Source: Berkiella_A sp963976875 (GTDB taxonomy: Bacteria > Pseudomonadota > Gammaproteobacteria > Berkiellales > Berkiellaceae). Taken from it: DNA of 64,000 nucleotides. Below are positions 1-9,230 of the stretch, one piece after another. The position numbers and the translations under genes were made by a program. Positions within the stretch are counted from its first letter, which is position 1; every line of letters begins with the position of its first letter. The notes beneath the pieces were generated by a model. It saw only the letters and a program-made list of their open reading frames with translations, ran no database searches and had not been told where the DNA came from. The stretch is taken from NCBI GenBank assembly GCA_963976875.1, contig CAXBML010000004.1:62001-126000 (forward strand), in the 5' to 3' direction.

Positions 1-93
1 TCATCTGCATTTTAGACATATGGCTGTTAAAAGCAAAAAAATAATTATACAGATAAATGACCAACTATCAACGAAGTCTGTTAGCTAACGGTT

Positions 94-1842
94 TTATACC
101 TCTGGCTCTTGGGTGAATCCAAAATTCAGTTCTGTTGTGATTGGAGTTGTTTGATAGCTTACCTCAGTATAAACAACATCAGATGAGGCATACCCATCTT
201 GCGAAAAGGAACTGCTTGTTTCTCCAACATTGAGTAAAACAGATAAATTTTGAGCCAAACTATTTCCGTTCGTCATTTGAGATTGAATAGGAGAATCCAT
301 AACATCCTCAAATGATAACTGTAAACCTGTATCGGTATTCTCAGATATATTAATATCTAAAACTAATCCATCCGTTGCATCTGAATCTAAAAGTGAAACA
401 TCTTGTTTCATAATGTAATCAAAATTAGAGCCTAGCTCAAATTGCTCGGCGTCATCATGTCTACTGAAAGCTTGCGCTTGTATATTCGGCATCCCTAATA
501 CAGGTTGTTCACTGAATAAAGATAAATGAGCCTGGAACTCTGAAAAGTCTATTGGTTCCAGTAAAGCTCTAACGACACCTGGCTGAGAATTCTCTGATTC
601 TGGCATTAATTCTGAGAGTACAAGGTTATCTGGGGCAGATAACGACATCGCACTAAAATCAAAACTTACATCAGCTTCAGAGTCTACCCGTTGCCATAAA
701 AAATCTGTCGAAATGACATTGCGAGCTAAACCATCTGCGACCTGATCATATACCGCACCAATGGCTTCTGGGTAAATCAGAAAATCATTGTAGTTATTTT
801 CATTAGAAATCCCTAAGCTATCCCCTTGTAATAAGCCTTTTGTCATATCATATTCAGATAAAAGATCACGAATAATGACGGTTTTCGTTTCTGGTGACAA
901 ACCCAAAGGCTTCATATAACTATCAGTAGTCGTGTTATGAAACCAGCCTTGAGAAGCAGATAATGCAATAGGACTATTGGGATTGAATAGACTGAATGCA
1001 TTATTTTGCAAATCCTCTAAATTCAGCGCTATGGTCATCGGTGACTGCAAATAGCTTAAATTGGAGAAATCCAAAGACACATCCACTTGATGGTCATTTT
1101 CTTTTGTAAGAGATAGCGAGATATCTGCTATGGCACTATTGTGAGAAAACTCAACTTGAATAGAACGTAGTGTATCGACTATTTTACTATGATTTTCATC
1201 CAGGTGTGTTAGAGCAATTTTGGGCTCAAAGCTCTTGTTTGTTGATGGTGGCAGGAAATATAAATAGCCTACCTCAACACCTGTTTTTGTAACATCGGTT
1301 AAGCCATGCCCTTGCTTGACTTGCCAGTCACCATAAATAAAAGTCAAATAAGACAACATTGAAAAAAGCCCAGTGCCCTCTGCGGGTAACTGAATGGCTC
1401 CTTGCTCATCAATTAAAACTTCATATTGGTTACCAACAATATCTGTTGCCAAAATATACTCAGGATAAAGATAACTTGCATCCAGAGGCACTTCAGGCGC
1501 ACCCCAACCATTAATGGCAACGGGCGCTGCAAATTGCAACTCAGAAATATGCAAGCTATGATTGGGCAATAAATCTGTTAATCCCACCATAGGCACACTA
1601 ATTTCTAGTTGATGCTCTGATGACATCATATCCAATTCATCCCCAATAAAGACTTTAATCAAATTGGGCATAGTTGCGGTTAGGGTTTGACTGTCCGCTA
1701 ATTGTGCAAAATGCTCTGATTGTACATTAAATCCCATACTGAGATTAGTCTCAGTAAACACGGGGACTTCAACGTTTGTGGTCTCCAAAAATTTCGGCAT
1801 GCTTGCTAAGTTTAATGCGCTACTATCCAGTTGTGTGCTCAC
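94..1842 (-). CDS. Large acidic cysteine-free protein of unknown function
   Basis: I do not recognise this 582-residue protein. It starts at GTG, supported by a GGAG ribosome site about 8 bases upstream (gene reads right to left). I see no signal peptide, no membrane segment and no cysteine. The protein is acidic and rich in Ser, Thr, Asn, Leu and short alternating hydrophobic stretches, which suggests a beta-rich fold. Lack of cysteine and acidity are common in exported proteins of Gram-negative bacteria, but no RTX nonapeptides are visible, so export is only a guess. It stands alone: the next gene on the same strand, fimV, ends about 500 bases upstream and a long hairpin lies between. It could be a host-directed or surface protein given the accessory genes elsewhere in the window. 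Confidence 0.75.
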   Translation of the reverse strand: MSTQLDSSALNLASMPKFLETTNVEVPVFTETNLSMGFNVQSEHFAQLADSQTLTATMPNLIKVFIGDELDMMSSEHQLEISVPMVGLTDLLPNHSLHISELQFAAPVAINGWGAPEVPLDASYLYPEYILATDIVGNQYEVLIDEQGAIQLPAEGTGLFSMLSYLTFIYGDWQVKQGHGLTDVTKTGVEVGYLYFLPPSTNKSFEPKIALTHLDENHSKIVDTLRSIQVEFSHNSAIADISLSLTKENDHQVDVSLDFSNLSYLQSPMTIALNLEDLQNNAFSLFNPNSPIALSASQGWFHNTTTDSYMKPLGLSPETKTVIIRDLLSEYDMTKGLLQGDSLGISNENNYNDFLIYPEAIGAVYDQVADGLARNVISTDFLWQRVDSEADVSFDFSAMSLSAPDNLVLSELMPESENSQPGVVRALLEPIDFSEFQAHLSLFSEQPVLGMPNIQAQAFSRHDDAEQFELGSNFDYIMKQDVSLLDSDATDGLVLDINISENTDTGLQLSFEDVMDSPIQSQMTNGNSLAQNLSVLLNVGETSSSFSQDGYASSDVVYTEVSYQTTPITTELNFGFTQEPEV

Positions 1843-2005
1843 AAATATTCTCCAAACAACATAAATCCATCATTATTATTTTTTGCTCTATTAATATATG
1901 TTTAGCATAGGTTGGCTGTAAGTGTATTGGTAACTGTGTTATTACTCAGGAATTGGGGCTTCGGGATTGGGGCTTAGAGATTAAGGATATGAATTAGACA
2001 CAAAA

Positions 2006-2069
2006 ATAATTAGGCTTACGGGTGGGGAGTCTTTAGCTGTGATGGGTGCCTCCCGGTAAGCCTGATTAT
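2006..2069. repeat. 64-base hairpin between fimV and the 582-residue gene
   Basis: The outer arms (2006-2019 and 2056-2069) match as inverted copies at 13 of 14 positions and contain AGGCTTAC / GTAAGCCT. An inner GGGAG (2025-2029) can also pair with CTCCC (2050-2054). It is too long, and lacks the T-run, of a simple terminator. It could be an RNA structure, a transcription-blocking stem or a remnant of a palindromic repeat. The rest of 1843-2345 shows only short AT-rich sequence and no gene. Confidence 0.55.
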
Positions 2070-2345
2070 GGCAAAATGACTTTACATCCATTTAAATATT
2101 ATTATTCCACCTTTTTAATGATTATTTTTAAATGGGCATGGTTTGATTATTTCATAAAAAACGATTTAACCAAATTGGACTTAAGGACAGGGTACGAAAG
2201 TCCTATATTTGTATGACTTCTATATTGATGTCTATCTATATACTCAAAATAATTCTAATGTCATTGTTGCGTCTCGAAAGCTGACAGGTAGCCCGGCTCG
2301 TCGCACTTTAACCTAAATGTTTGAATTAACATGATAAAGTAGGTG

Positions 2346-4703
2346 TTAATCTATCTCAACGAGCAACTGCTCTATCGCTTGTTTTTGATCAATTTCAGAT
2401 GACTGATTTAATAAATGTATCAGCAAATTTTTGGCAGAACCTACTTCTCCTGCCAAAACAAAAGCTTTTGCCAACTCAATAGAATGACTGTCTTGCGTTA
2501 ATGCCGCTAAATTTTCTAACTGCGACAATCTTTGTTCTAAACTAACTTCTTGTTTTTGTTGTGGGGCAGTCTGCTCTTTTCCTGGCGCTTGCTCAGACTC
2601 TTTTTTATCCAGCACAAATTCTAAAACTTGTTCAGAGTCTGCTTTAGTCTCAGTTGATAACCACTGCTCATCTGATTCAGAAGCCGCTTCTTTTGTTAAA
2701 TCATTTAACTCAAATTCTAGTGTTTCTGCTGGCTGCTCTGCTCGTTCTTCTTTTTCAGCGTTATCTATTTCTATTGACTCATCATTCGGTATAGAACTAT
2801 CCGTTCCTGAATCTAATTCAGTATCACCCAAGTTATCTTGTTGTAACTTTTCATCCAAAAACTTTATTTTAGACCATACCTCAGGTGCAATGGATGCCAA
2901 GTATTCTGGTACCGTTTTTTGCCAATGATAAAATTGGTGGTTATCTTTAGTCACAACGTAAAGCTCTAACAACCTTAATAGGGCTAACCAATGTTTAGGC
3001 GCTTCTGCTAAAATAGTCGTTAAAATTGCTTCCGCATCAGCATACTTCTCATAAGCAATCATTAATTCTGCATTTTCCAAGGTTTCCTGGTACTTTTGCT
3101 TGGTAGCTTCATATTCAAATTTAGCATTCAAGTGCTCGTTTGTCTCTGATGTCTCTGCCTGATCTTCAGCAATATCCATAGTCGATAATGCTTCGTCCAT
3201 ATCAAAATCTAAACCATAATTCATGGCACTCGACCCAGCTTGCGCCCCGATCGGTTTGGGTTGTATTTCACTCAATGTCTCTGGCCGTTCTGTTTGCTGA
3301 AAGCGATTTGCATTTTCTTTTTTCTTGCGCCATATCCAAACACCCCCAGCACAGGCCAAACCTAATATTCCCAAGATGTAGAAAAGCCATTGTGAAGAGT
3401 TTGGACTAGATTCTGTCGTAACTGGCGCCAACTGATTGTTTGTAACAGGATTCGTTGGAGAGGCCGTATTTTGTTCTTGAGTAGGTTGCTGTATTTTTGA
3501 ATTGGTTATGGCTGTCGCATTAGGCGCCATTGACTGAGAAACATCCTGTTGTACTGCATTATTCACCTGTACTGATTTCTGCTCATGAATATTTTCTTTT
3601 AGCAGATCTAACTCACTATCTTTGACAACAATCGCATCGGTTAATTTATCATTGTTCTGTTGTAATAAAATATTCTTTTCGTGGATTAACTCATTTCTAC
3701 GCTTAAAGGTATCTAATTCTTCTTCTAATAACGCTAATTTTTGCTGAATAATCTGACTATTGTTAACCGAAGAACTTTCTAGCTGTGTGAAATCGGAAGG
3801 TTTTTTTTTTGCCAATTCTTCTAAATCGGTTGGTGACAATATTTTTAATGGCTTGCTATCCCGCAAGGGCTGGCTGCTGACTGCCTCTGGACTCGAATTT
3901 GCCTGAACCGAGGTATTAGTTGATTGAGGTAAAACTGTCTTAGGCGCCGAAACAATTTTATCACCTGCTTCAGATGCGCTCACTTGAGCCACTTCAAATT
4001 TCTCAGGTAAATACAGTATTGCGCCCTCTTTAAGCTTATTCATATTCTGTTCTTGAAAAGCATCTAGGTTCTTCTCGTATATGGCCAATACCCCTTGAGC
4101 GGCTGTATACGTCGTTGGAGCAACCATTTTGTGTGCTATGGTCCAGAGATTATCTTCTGAAGTCACAGGGCCATATTTTTGACCAAAGCCTATCTGACTC
4201 GTTGGTTGGGATAGATGATTTTGTACAGATAATTTTGTTGCGCCCATATTTACTTGAGCCGGCCCCACTGCAACCCGACTGGGATCGAGTAGCACAGTAT
4301 ATTGCCTGATCATCTTTCCGGAAGGCCAAGCAATATTGATTAATAAATCAACAACTGGATCTTTGATTGGGTTCTTGGTGCGAAGCTGCAAAACACCCGT
4401 ATCATCTGGATTTTTGATAACAACAAAATTCAAGTCACTTAACCAAGAAGCTTTATAAACTCCCGCTTTTGTGAAATAAATATTTTCCGCTAAGTTAATT
4501 TTAATCTGCGTTTCATCTAAGTCACCAAAGTTGCTCAATGAAATATCTGCAATTAAAGCTTGATTCAAGTTAGACATCACCTGTATCGGCCCAACACTTA
4601 GCGCCATGGCGGCAGCGGGCAATAAAGCCAAACCTGCCACAGCACAACGAATTAAGGGGCTTAAACAACGTGAGAAATATTTTAAATCTAGTGGTAAGTC
4701 CAT
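2346..4703 (-). CDS. fimV: FimV-type polar hub / peptidoglycan-binding protein
   Basis: FimV proteins organise the cell pole and support type IV pilus and type II secretion function in gammaproteobacteria. The 785-residue product shows the family order: an N-terminal hydrophobic export segment (about 12-35), the FimV N-terminal domain beginning at the SVGPIQVMSNLNQ motif, a LysM-like stretch (about 175-237, ending in LYLPEKF), a coiled coil (about 315-375), one membrane segment (about 437-459) followed by RKKK, a long acidic cytoplasmic region with TPR-like helices, and a C-terminal FimV motif in which LAKAFVLAGEVGSAKNLL is visible. It lies directly downstream of asd, the arrangement common in Pseudomonas and Legionella. 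The N-terminal extension before the hydrophobic segment is charged and short. Confidence 0.9.
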   Translation of the reverse strand: MDLPLDLKYFSRCLSPLIRCAVAGLALLPAAAMALSVGPIQVMSNLNQALIADISLSNFGDLDETQIKINLAENIYFTKAGVYKASWLSDLNFVVIKNPDDTGVLQLRTKNPIKDPVVDLLINIAWPSGKMIRQYTVLLDPSRVAVGPAQVNMGATKLSVQNHLSQPTSQIGFGQKYGPVTSEDNLWTIAHKMVAPTTYTAAQGVLAIYEKNLDAFQEQNMNKLKEGAILYLPEKFEVAQVSASEAGDKIVSAPKTVLPQSTNTSVQANSSPEAVSSQPLRDSKPLKILSPTDLEELAKKKPSDFTQLESSSVNNSQIIQQKLALLEEELDTFKRRNELIHEKNILLQQNNDKLTDAIVVKDSELDLLKENIHEQKSVQVNNAVQQDVSQSMAPNATAITNSKIQQPTQEQNTASPTNPVTNNQLAPVTTESSPNSSQWLFYILGILGLACAGGVWIWRKKKENANRFQQTERPETLSEIQPKPIGAQAGSSAMNYGLDFDMDEALSTMDIAEDQAETSETNEHLNAKFEYEATKQKYQETLENAELMIAYEKYADAEAILTTILAEAPKHWLALLRLLELYVVTKDNHQFYHWQKTVPEYLASIAPEVWSKIKFLDEKLQQDNLGDTELDSGTDSSIPNDESIEIDNAEKEERAEQPAETLEFELNDLTKEAASESDEQWLSTETKADSEQVLEFVLDKKESEQAPGKEQTAPQQKQEVSLEQRLSQLENLAALTQDSHSIELAKAFVLAGEVGSAKNLLIHLLNQSSEIDQKQAIEQLLVEID

Positions 4704-4756
4704 ATTGTTAGCATGCCAACTATATAATAATCCATAATATTAATTACATAATAGAT

Positions 4757-5779
4757 CTATAAGTAATCTGTTACCACTTTCTCGGCTATCTGAATGCTAT
4801 TTAATGCAGCACCTTTACGAATATTGTCAGACACGACCCAAAGGTTTAGTCCGTTTGTATGTGAAATATCTTCTCTCACACGGCCAACAAACACATCATC
4901 ATTGCCCACGGCATCGACAACAGGAGAAGGATAAGCGCCTGCCTCATGTGCATCTTTCAAGGTAACACCAGGAGATTTTTTTAATAATGCTTTTGCCTCT
5001 TGGGCCGAAATTTTTTTCTGGGTTTCAATATGAATGGCTTCGCTATGGCCATAAAATACAGGCACACGCACAGCAGTTGGATTAACCTGAATAGAGTCGT
5101 CCTCTAAAATTTTTTGTGTTTCCCAGACCATTTTCATTTCTTCCCGGGTATAACCATTATCTTGGAATTCATCAATTTGAGGAATCACATTAAATGCTAT
5201 CTGTATGGGATAAGCCTCAGACTTAATTTCTTGCCCACCTAACAAAGCCATCGTTTGACCGGCAAGCTCTTTTATGGCTTTTTGTCCTGAGCCAGAAACA
5301 GCCTGGTAAGTTGCCACATTAATGCGTGTAATCCCCACAGCCTTATGAATGGCTTGTAAAGCCACTAGCATTTGGATAGTGGAACAATTCGGGTTCGCGA
5401 TAATATTTGTTTTTTTGTAATCACCCAGTCTATGCACATTGACTTCAGGGATAATCAAAGGAACATCATCGTTATAACGAAACTCTGATGTATTATCTAT
5501 CACAATACAATCTGCTGCCGTTGCTTTCGGGACATATTGCTTAGACACAGCCCCTCCAGCTGAAAACAAAGCTATATGCGCTAGGGCAAAGTCAAAATTT
5601 TCTAAATTTTTGACTCGAATAGACTTATCTTTAAATGTATAAGCTTTACCCACAGACTGAGAGCTGGCCAGTAAATAAAGATTGTCGACTGGGAAGTTTC
5701 GTTCCTCTAGCAACTCAATCAACACTTCTCCAACCGCACCTGTTGCACCCACAACGGCAACATTAAATAATTTACTCAT
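4757..5779 (-). CDS. asd: Aspartate-semialdehyde dehydrogenase
   Basis: Asd reduces aspartyl phosphate to aspartate semialdehyde with NADPH, the branch point to lysine, diaminopimelate, threonine and methionine. The 340-residue length is usual. The N-terminal nucleotide motif is VVGATGAVGEVL, the catalytic cysteine sits in NPNCST, and a SGSGQKA segment follows. Its start overlaps the end of leuB by 4 bases (ATGA type), so the two are translationally coupled. It belongs to the leuC-leuD-leuB-asd-fimV string, in which amino-acid genes precede fimV. Confidence 0.95.
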   Translation of the reverse strand: MSKLFNVAVVGATGAVGEVLIELLEERNFPVDNLYLLASSQSVGKAYTFKDKSIRVKNLENFDFALAHIALFSAGGAVSKQYVPKATAADCIVIDNTSEFRYNDDVPLIIPEVNVHRLGDYKKTNIIANPNCSTIQMLVALQAIHKAVGITRINVATYQAVSGSGQKAIKELAGQTMALLGGQEIKSEAYPIQIAFNVIPQIDEFQDNGYTREEMKMVWETQKILEDDSIQVNPTAVRVPVFYGHSEAIHIETQKKISAQEAKALLKKSPGVTLKDAHEAGAYPSPVVDAVGNDDVFVGRVREDISHTNGLNLWVVSDNIRKGAALNSIQIAEKVVTDYL

Positions 5780-6867
5780 AAAGCCTCACTTAAAGAATAT
5801 AGAGATGTTCTAATCGCTTCCCCCATTTCCTTGGTACCCAAAATTTCCATATTGTCTTCATACAAATCAACCGTACGGTATCCCTGAGCTAAAACATCAG
5901 AGACAGCTTGATCGATCAAATCTGCTGCTTGGGATTCTTTTAAAGAATACCGTAAGAGCATACCCAGTGATAGTACCGTGGCCATCGGATTTGCTTTGTT
6001 GAGTCCTGCAATATCAGGAGCAGAACCATGTACAGGCTCATATAATCCATATTCACTCTCATTCAATGATGCAGAAGGCAGCATACCAATGGAACCGGTC
6101 AACATAGCAGCACAATCTGATAAAATATCACCAAACATATTTTCTGTCACAATAACATCAAATTGCTTAGGCTTATGGACTAATTGCATCGCAGCATTAT
6201 CGACGTACATATGTGATAAGACAACGTCCGGATAATCCTTATGTATTTTCTCAACCACCCGCCGCCAAAGCTGCGAAACCTCTAATACATTCGCTTTATC
6301 CACAGAGCATAATTTTTTGTTACGTTTTTGGGCACACTCAAAGCCAACACGGGCAATACGCTCTATTTCTGGCTCATAATACTTCATGGTATTATAAGCA
6401 AAATCAACATTGCCTTTTTTTTCAATACCTCTGGGCTCACCAAAATATAATCCCCCAGTTAATTCTCGAACAATGAGCATATCCAAATCTTCGACTAAAT
6501 GACTTTTCAAACTCGAAGCATTGGTTAAATGTTGATTCAAAATCGCAGGACGTAAATTAGCAAATAATTGAAAGTGCTTTCTGAGTTGTAGCAACCCTTT
6601 TTCTGGTCTTTTATCAGGATTTAAACTATCCCATTTAGGACCACCCACAGCGCCTAATAACATAGCATCCGCTTCTTGCGCTAAGGATAAAGTATCAGCA
6701 GGTAATGGCTCTCCTGTTTGCTCTATTGCATGCCCACCCAGCAAAGCTTCTTCTATCTCAATAGGGAAAGAAAATATTTCTTTTAGTGTCAATAAACATA
6801 ATTTTGCTTCGTGGATAATCTCTGGCCCAATGCCATCGCCTGCTAGAAGTAGTATTTTTGATGTCAT
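5776..6867 (-). CDS. leuB: 3-isopropylmalate dehydrogenase
   Basis: LeuB oxidises and decarboxylates 3-isopropylmalate with NAD, the third step of leucine synthesis. The 363-residue protein has the start motif LLAGDGIGPE, the substrate-binding RELTGGLYFGEPRG, the VDKANVL segment and the metal-binding NMFGDILSDCAAMLTGS. The C-terminal EPVHGSAPDIAG nucleotide motif is present. It lies 8 bases after leuD and overlaps asd, so it is part of a leuCDB-asd transcription unit. The first enzyme, leuA, is not here but about 35 kb away. Confidence 0.96.
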   Translation of the reverse strand: MTSKILLLAGDGIGPEIIHEAKLCLLTLKEIFSFPIEIEEALLGGHAIEQTGEPLPADTLSLAQEADAMLLGAVGGPKWDSLNPDKRPEKGLLQLRKHFQLFANLRPAILNQHLTNASSLKSHLVEDLDMLIVRELTGGLYFGEPRGIEKKGNVDFAYNTMKYYEPEIERIARVGFECAQKRNKKLCSVDKANVLEVSQLWRRVVEKIHKDYPDVVLSHMYVDNAAMQLVHKPKQFDVIVTENMFGDILSDCAAMLTGSIGMLPSASLNESEYGLYEPVHGSAPDIAGLNKANPMATVLSLGMLLRYSLKESQAADLIDQAVSDVLAQGYRTVDLYEDNMEILGTKEMGEAIRTSLYSLSEAL

Positions 6868-6875
6868 ATCAATCT

Positions 6876-7523
6876 CTATATTTTATTATCTACAAAAATC
6901 CAAGGTTCAACTATCTCCCGGCTTTTCTCATAGGCAGTAATTTTATCAGCATAATGTAAAGTCAAAGCAATATCATCTAAACCATTTAATAATTTATTCT
7001 TATCCGCTGGTTCAATTTCAAACTCAAACGCCAACTCTTTCAAAATAACATTTTGACTTTCCAAATCAATCTGCGAGAGTACTCCGGGTTGCTCTATACT
7101 TAAATTCATCAGTGTGTTAACAGCCTCTTCTGACAAAACGATTGGCAACAAGCCGTTCTTTATTGCATTATGATAAAATATTTCAGCGAAGCTTGGAGCA
7201 ATAATGGCTTCTATTCCAAACTCAACTAACCCCCAAACCGCATGCTCTCTTGAAGAACCACAACCAAAATTTTTTCCAGTCACTAAAATTTTAGTGTGCT
7301 TGTAAGCAGGGTTGTTGAGTACAAAATCTGATTTGAGGGGTCGCTGAGCACAATCCATACCCAGCTCACCCATATCATTATAACGCCAAGCATCAAAAAT
7401 ATGCTGTCCATAGCCTGTTCGTCGGATAGATTTTAAAAACTGTTTAGGCATAATAATATCCGTATCGACATTTGCATGTTTTAGTGGTGCGACAATGCCT
7501 TCAATTTTAGATATTTTTTTCAT
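6876..7523 (-). CDS. leuD: 3-isopropylmalate dehydratase small subunit
   Basis: LeuD is the swivel-domain subunit of isopropylmalate isomerase and works with LeuC. The 215 residues are a full-length bacterial LeuD, with NVDTDIIMPKQFLK near the start and the GCGSSREHAVWGL motif that contacts substrate. The start codon touches the leuC stop (1-base overlap), which fits a fixed subunit ratio by coupled translation. Confidence 0.96.
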   Translation of the reverse strand: MKKISKIEGIVAPLKHANVDTDIIMPKQFLKSIRRTGYGQHIFDAWRYNDMGELGMDCAQRPLKSDFVLNNPAYKHTKILVTGKNFGCGSSREHAVWGLVEFGIEAIIAPSFAEIFYHNAIKNGLLPIVLSEEAVNTLMNLSIEQPGVLSQIDLESQNVILKELAFEFEIEPADKNKLLNGLDDIALTLHYADKITAYEKSREIVEPWIFVDNKI

Positions 7524-8938
7524 TATACTTGCTCCTCTAAAATATCCGCAGACACATCTACAAAGTGTCCAGCCACTGCTGCTGCAGCGGCCATCGCGGG
7601 GCTCACTAAATGGGTACGTCCCAAATAGCCCTGCCGACCTTCAAAGTTTCTGTTAGACGTTGCGGCGCATCGCTCATGTGGGGATAACTGATCTGGGTTC
7701 ATCCCCAAGCACATTGAGCAACCTGGCTGACGCCATTCAAAACCAGCTGTTTTAAAAATCTTATCCAAACCCTCTGCTTCTGCTTGCAGTTTGATTAACC
7801 CTGAGCCAGGCACAACAATGGCTTGTTTGATATTTTTGGCCAATATTTTTCCGCGCACAATATTGGCAGCAATTCTTAAATCTTCAATTCGTGCATTCGT
7901 ACAAGACCCAATAAAAATCTTATCTAAAAAAATCGACTGTATAGGCATATCAGGTTCTAAGCCCATATAGGCCAATGCATTTTCGTATTGCCTACGTTTT
8001 CCCAAATCAGATATTTTACTAGGATTCGGGGTTTTTTCATTCACCGAAACAACCATTTCAGGTGATGTACCCCATGTCACTTGTGGTTTTAATTTAGAAA
8101 TATCAATAGTAATATCCACATCAAACTCAGCATCCCCATCAGAGCATAAACCCTGCCAATAAGCACAAGCCTTTTCCCAGTCTTTACCTTTAGGTGCAAA
8201 GGGCTTATCGCGAATATAATCTAACGTCGTTTGATCCACCGCAATTAAACCACAACGAGCACCTGCCTCAATCGTCATATTGCAAATGGTCATTCGTTCT
8301 TCCATTGAGAGCTGTGCAATAAGCGGGCCTGCAAACTCAATGGCATAGCCCGTTCCGCCCGCCGTACCAATTTGACCAATCAAAGCTAAAATCATATCTT
8401 TAGCTGAAACTGTGCTTTCTAACTGCCCGGTAAAAGATACACGCATATTTTTCATTTTGCGCTGAATAAGACATTGTGTGGCTAAAGCATGCTCCACATC
8501 TGAGGTGCCAATGCCCATGGCTATGGTTGCAAATGCCCCATGGGTAGACGTATGTGAATCACCACAGACTATAGTCATCCCGGGTAACGTTGCACCTTGC
8601 TCCGGTCCAACAATATGAACAATACCTTGACGGACATCATTGAGGGTAAATTCGTGAATACCCCAGGCCTGACAATTTTTATCTAATGTTTGAATTTGTT
8701 CTCGAGCAATGGGATCCTCAATATTATCCCGATTTGTGGTAGGTACATTATGATCGGGTACCGCTAAATTTGCAGAACTACGCCAAATGACTCTCTTTTG
8801 CTGCGCTAAACCTTCAAATGCTTGAGGCGATGTCACTTCATGCAACAAATGCCGATCAATATAAATGAGATCTAAACCATCTTCTAGTGGGGCCACAACA
8901 TGTGATTGCCATAATTTATCATACAACGTTAATGACAT
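7523..8938 (-). CDS. leuC: 3-isopropylmalate dehydratase large subunit
   Basis: LeuC is the 4Fe-4S aconitase-type subunit that converts 2- to 3-isopropylmalate with LeuD. The cluster cysteines are in IGSCTNAR and PGCSMCLGMNPD; VCGDSHTSTHGAF is also present. An in-frame ATG exists 66 bases further upstream (9004), but I choose 8938. It gives a 471-residue protein starting MSLTLYDKLWQSHVV, as in the family, and has AAGGAAG about 7 bases upstream. The extra 22 residues of the longer form do not resemble LeuC. A small membrane-protein gene precedes it. Confidence 0.95.
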   Translation of the reverse strand: MSLTLYDKLWQSHVVAPLEDGLDLIYIDRHLLHEVTSPQAFEGLAQQKRVIWRSSANLAVPDHNVPTTNRDNIEDPIAREQIQTLDKNCQAWGIHEFTLNDVRQGIVHIVGPEQGATLPGMTIVCGDSHTSTHGAFATIAMGIGTSDVEHALATQCLIQRKMKNMRVSFTGQLESTVSAKDMILALIGQIGTAGGTGYAIEFAGPLIAQLSMEERMTICNMTIEAGARCGLIAVDQTTLDYIRDKPFAPKGKDWEKACAYWQGLCSDGDAEFDVDITIDISKLKPQVTWGTSPEMVVSVNEKTPNPSKISDLGKRRQYENALAYMGLEPDMPIQSIFLDKIFIGSCTNARIEDLRIAANIVRGKILAKNIKQAIVVPGSGLIKLQAEAEGLDKIFKTAGFEWRQPGCSMCLGMNPDQLSPHERCAATSNRNFEGRQGYLGRTHLVSPAMAAAAAVAGHFVDVSADILEEQV

Positions 8939-9003
8939 CTTAACTTCCTTATTATTATAATCCGCTATTTCTGGCTTCAAAGCTAATGATGCATTGGGAA
9001 TCA

Positions 9004-9201
9004 TTAGCTAGCGGCTTTCACCAACATAACCATCAATACAACACCACCAATCAAAATAAGCGCCAATACACCTGCCGTAGAAAAGCTTTTAGATAGATTT
9101 TCCTTAGACAGCAAACCCGGATTATTTTTCATTACTTTATAAATTCTCCAAACGATAAATAAACATAATACCGCAATGGAGAGCTGCAAAAACATTTCCA
9201 C
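9004..9201 (-). CDS. Small two-helix membrane protein, unknown function
   Basis: This 65-residue hydrophobic protein has two likely membrane helices (about 4-22 and 43-62) separated by a short basic loop. The GTG start has GAGGG seven bases upstream; an ATG lies two codons inside. It fits neatly between aroC and leuC on the same strand, 29 bases after aroC, which supports it being real. I cannot name a family and no catalytic residues are visible. Confidence 0.6.
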   Translation of the reverse strand: MEMFLQLSIAVLCLFIVWRIYKVMKNNPGLLSKENLSKSFSTAGVLALILIGGVVLMVMLVKAAS

Positions 9202-9230
9202 TTGAATACCCTCTTAGCTCTAATTAAAAT

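Noticed and set aside
1..93. End of an upstream gene
   Set aside because: The first 93 bases are AT-rich and show no open frame that I can assign.
8939..9004. Upstream in-frame start for leuC
   Set aside because: Adds 22 residues unlike LeuC and has no ribosome site, whereas 8938 has AAGGAAG.
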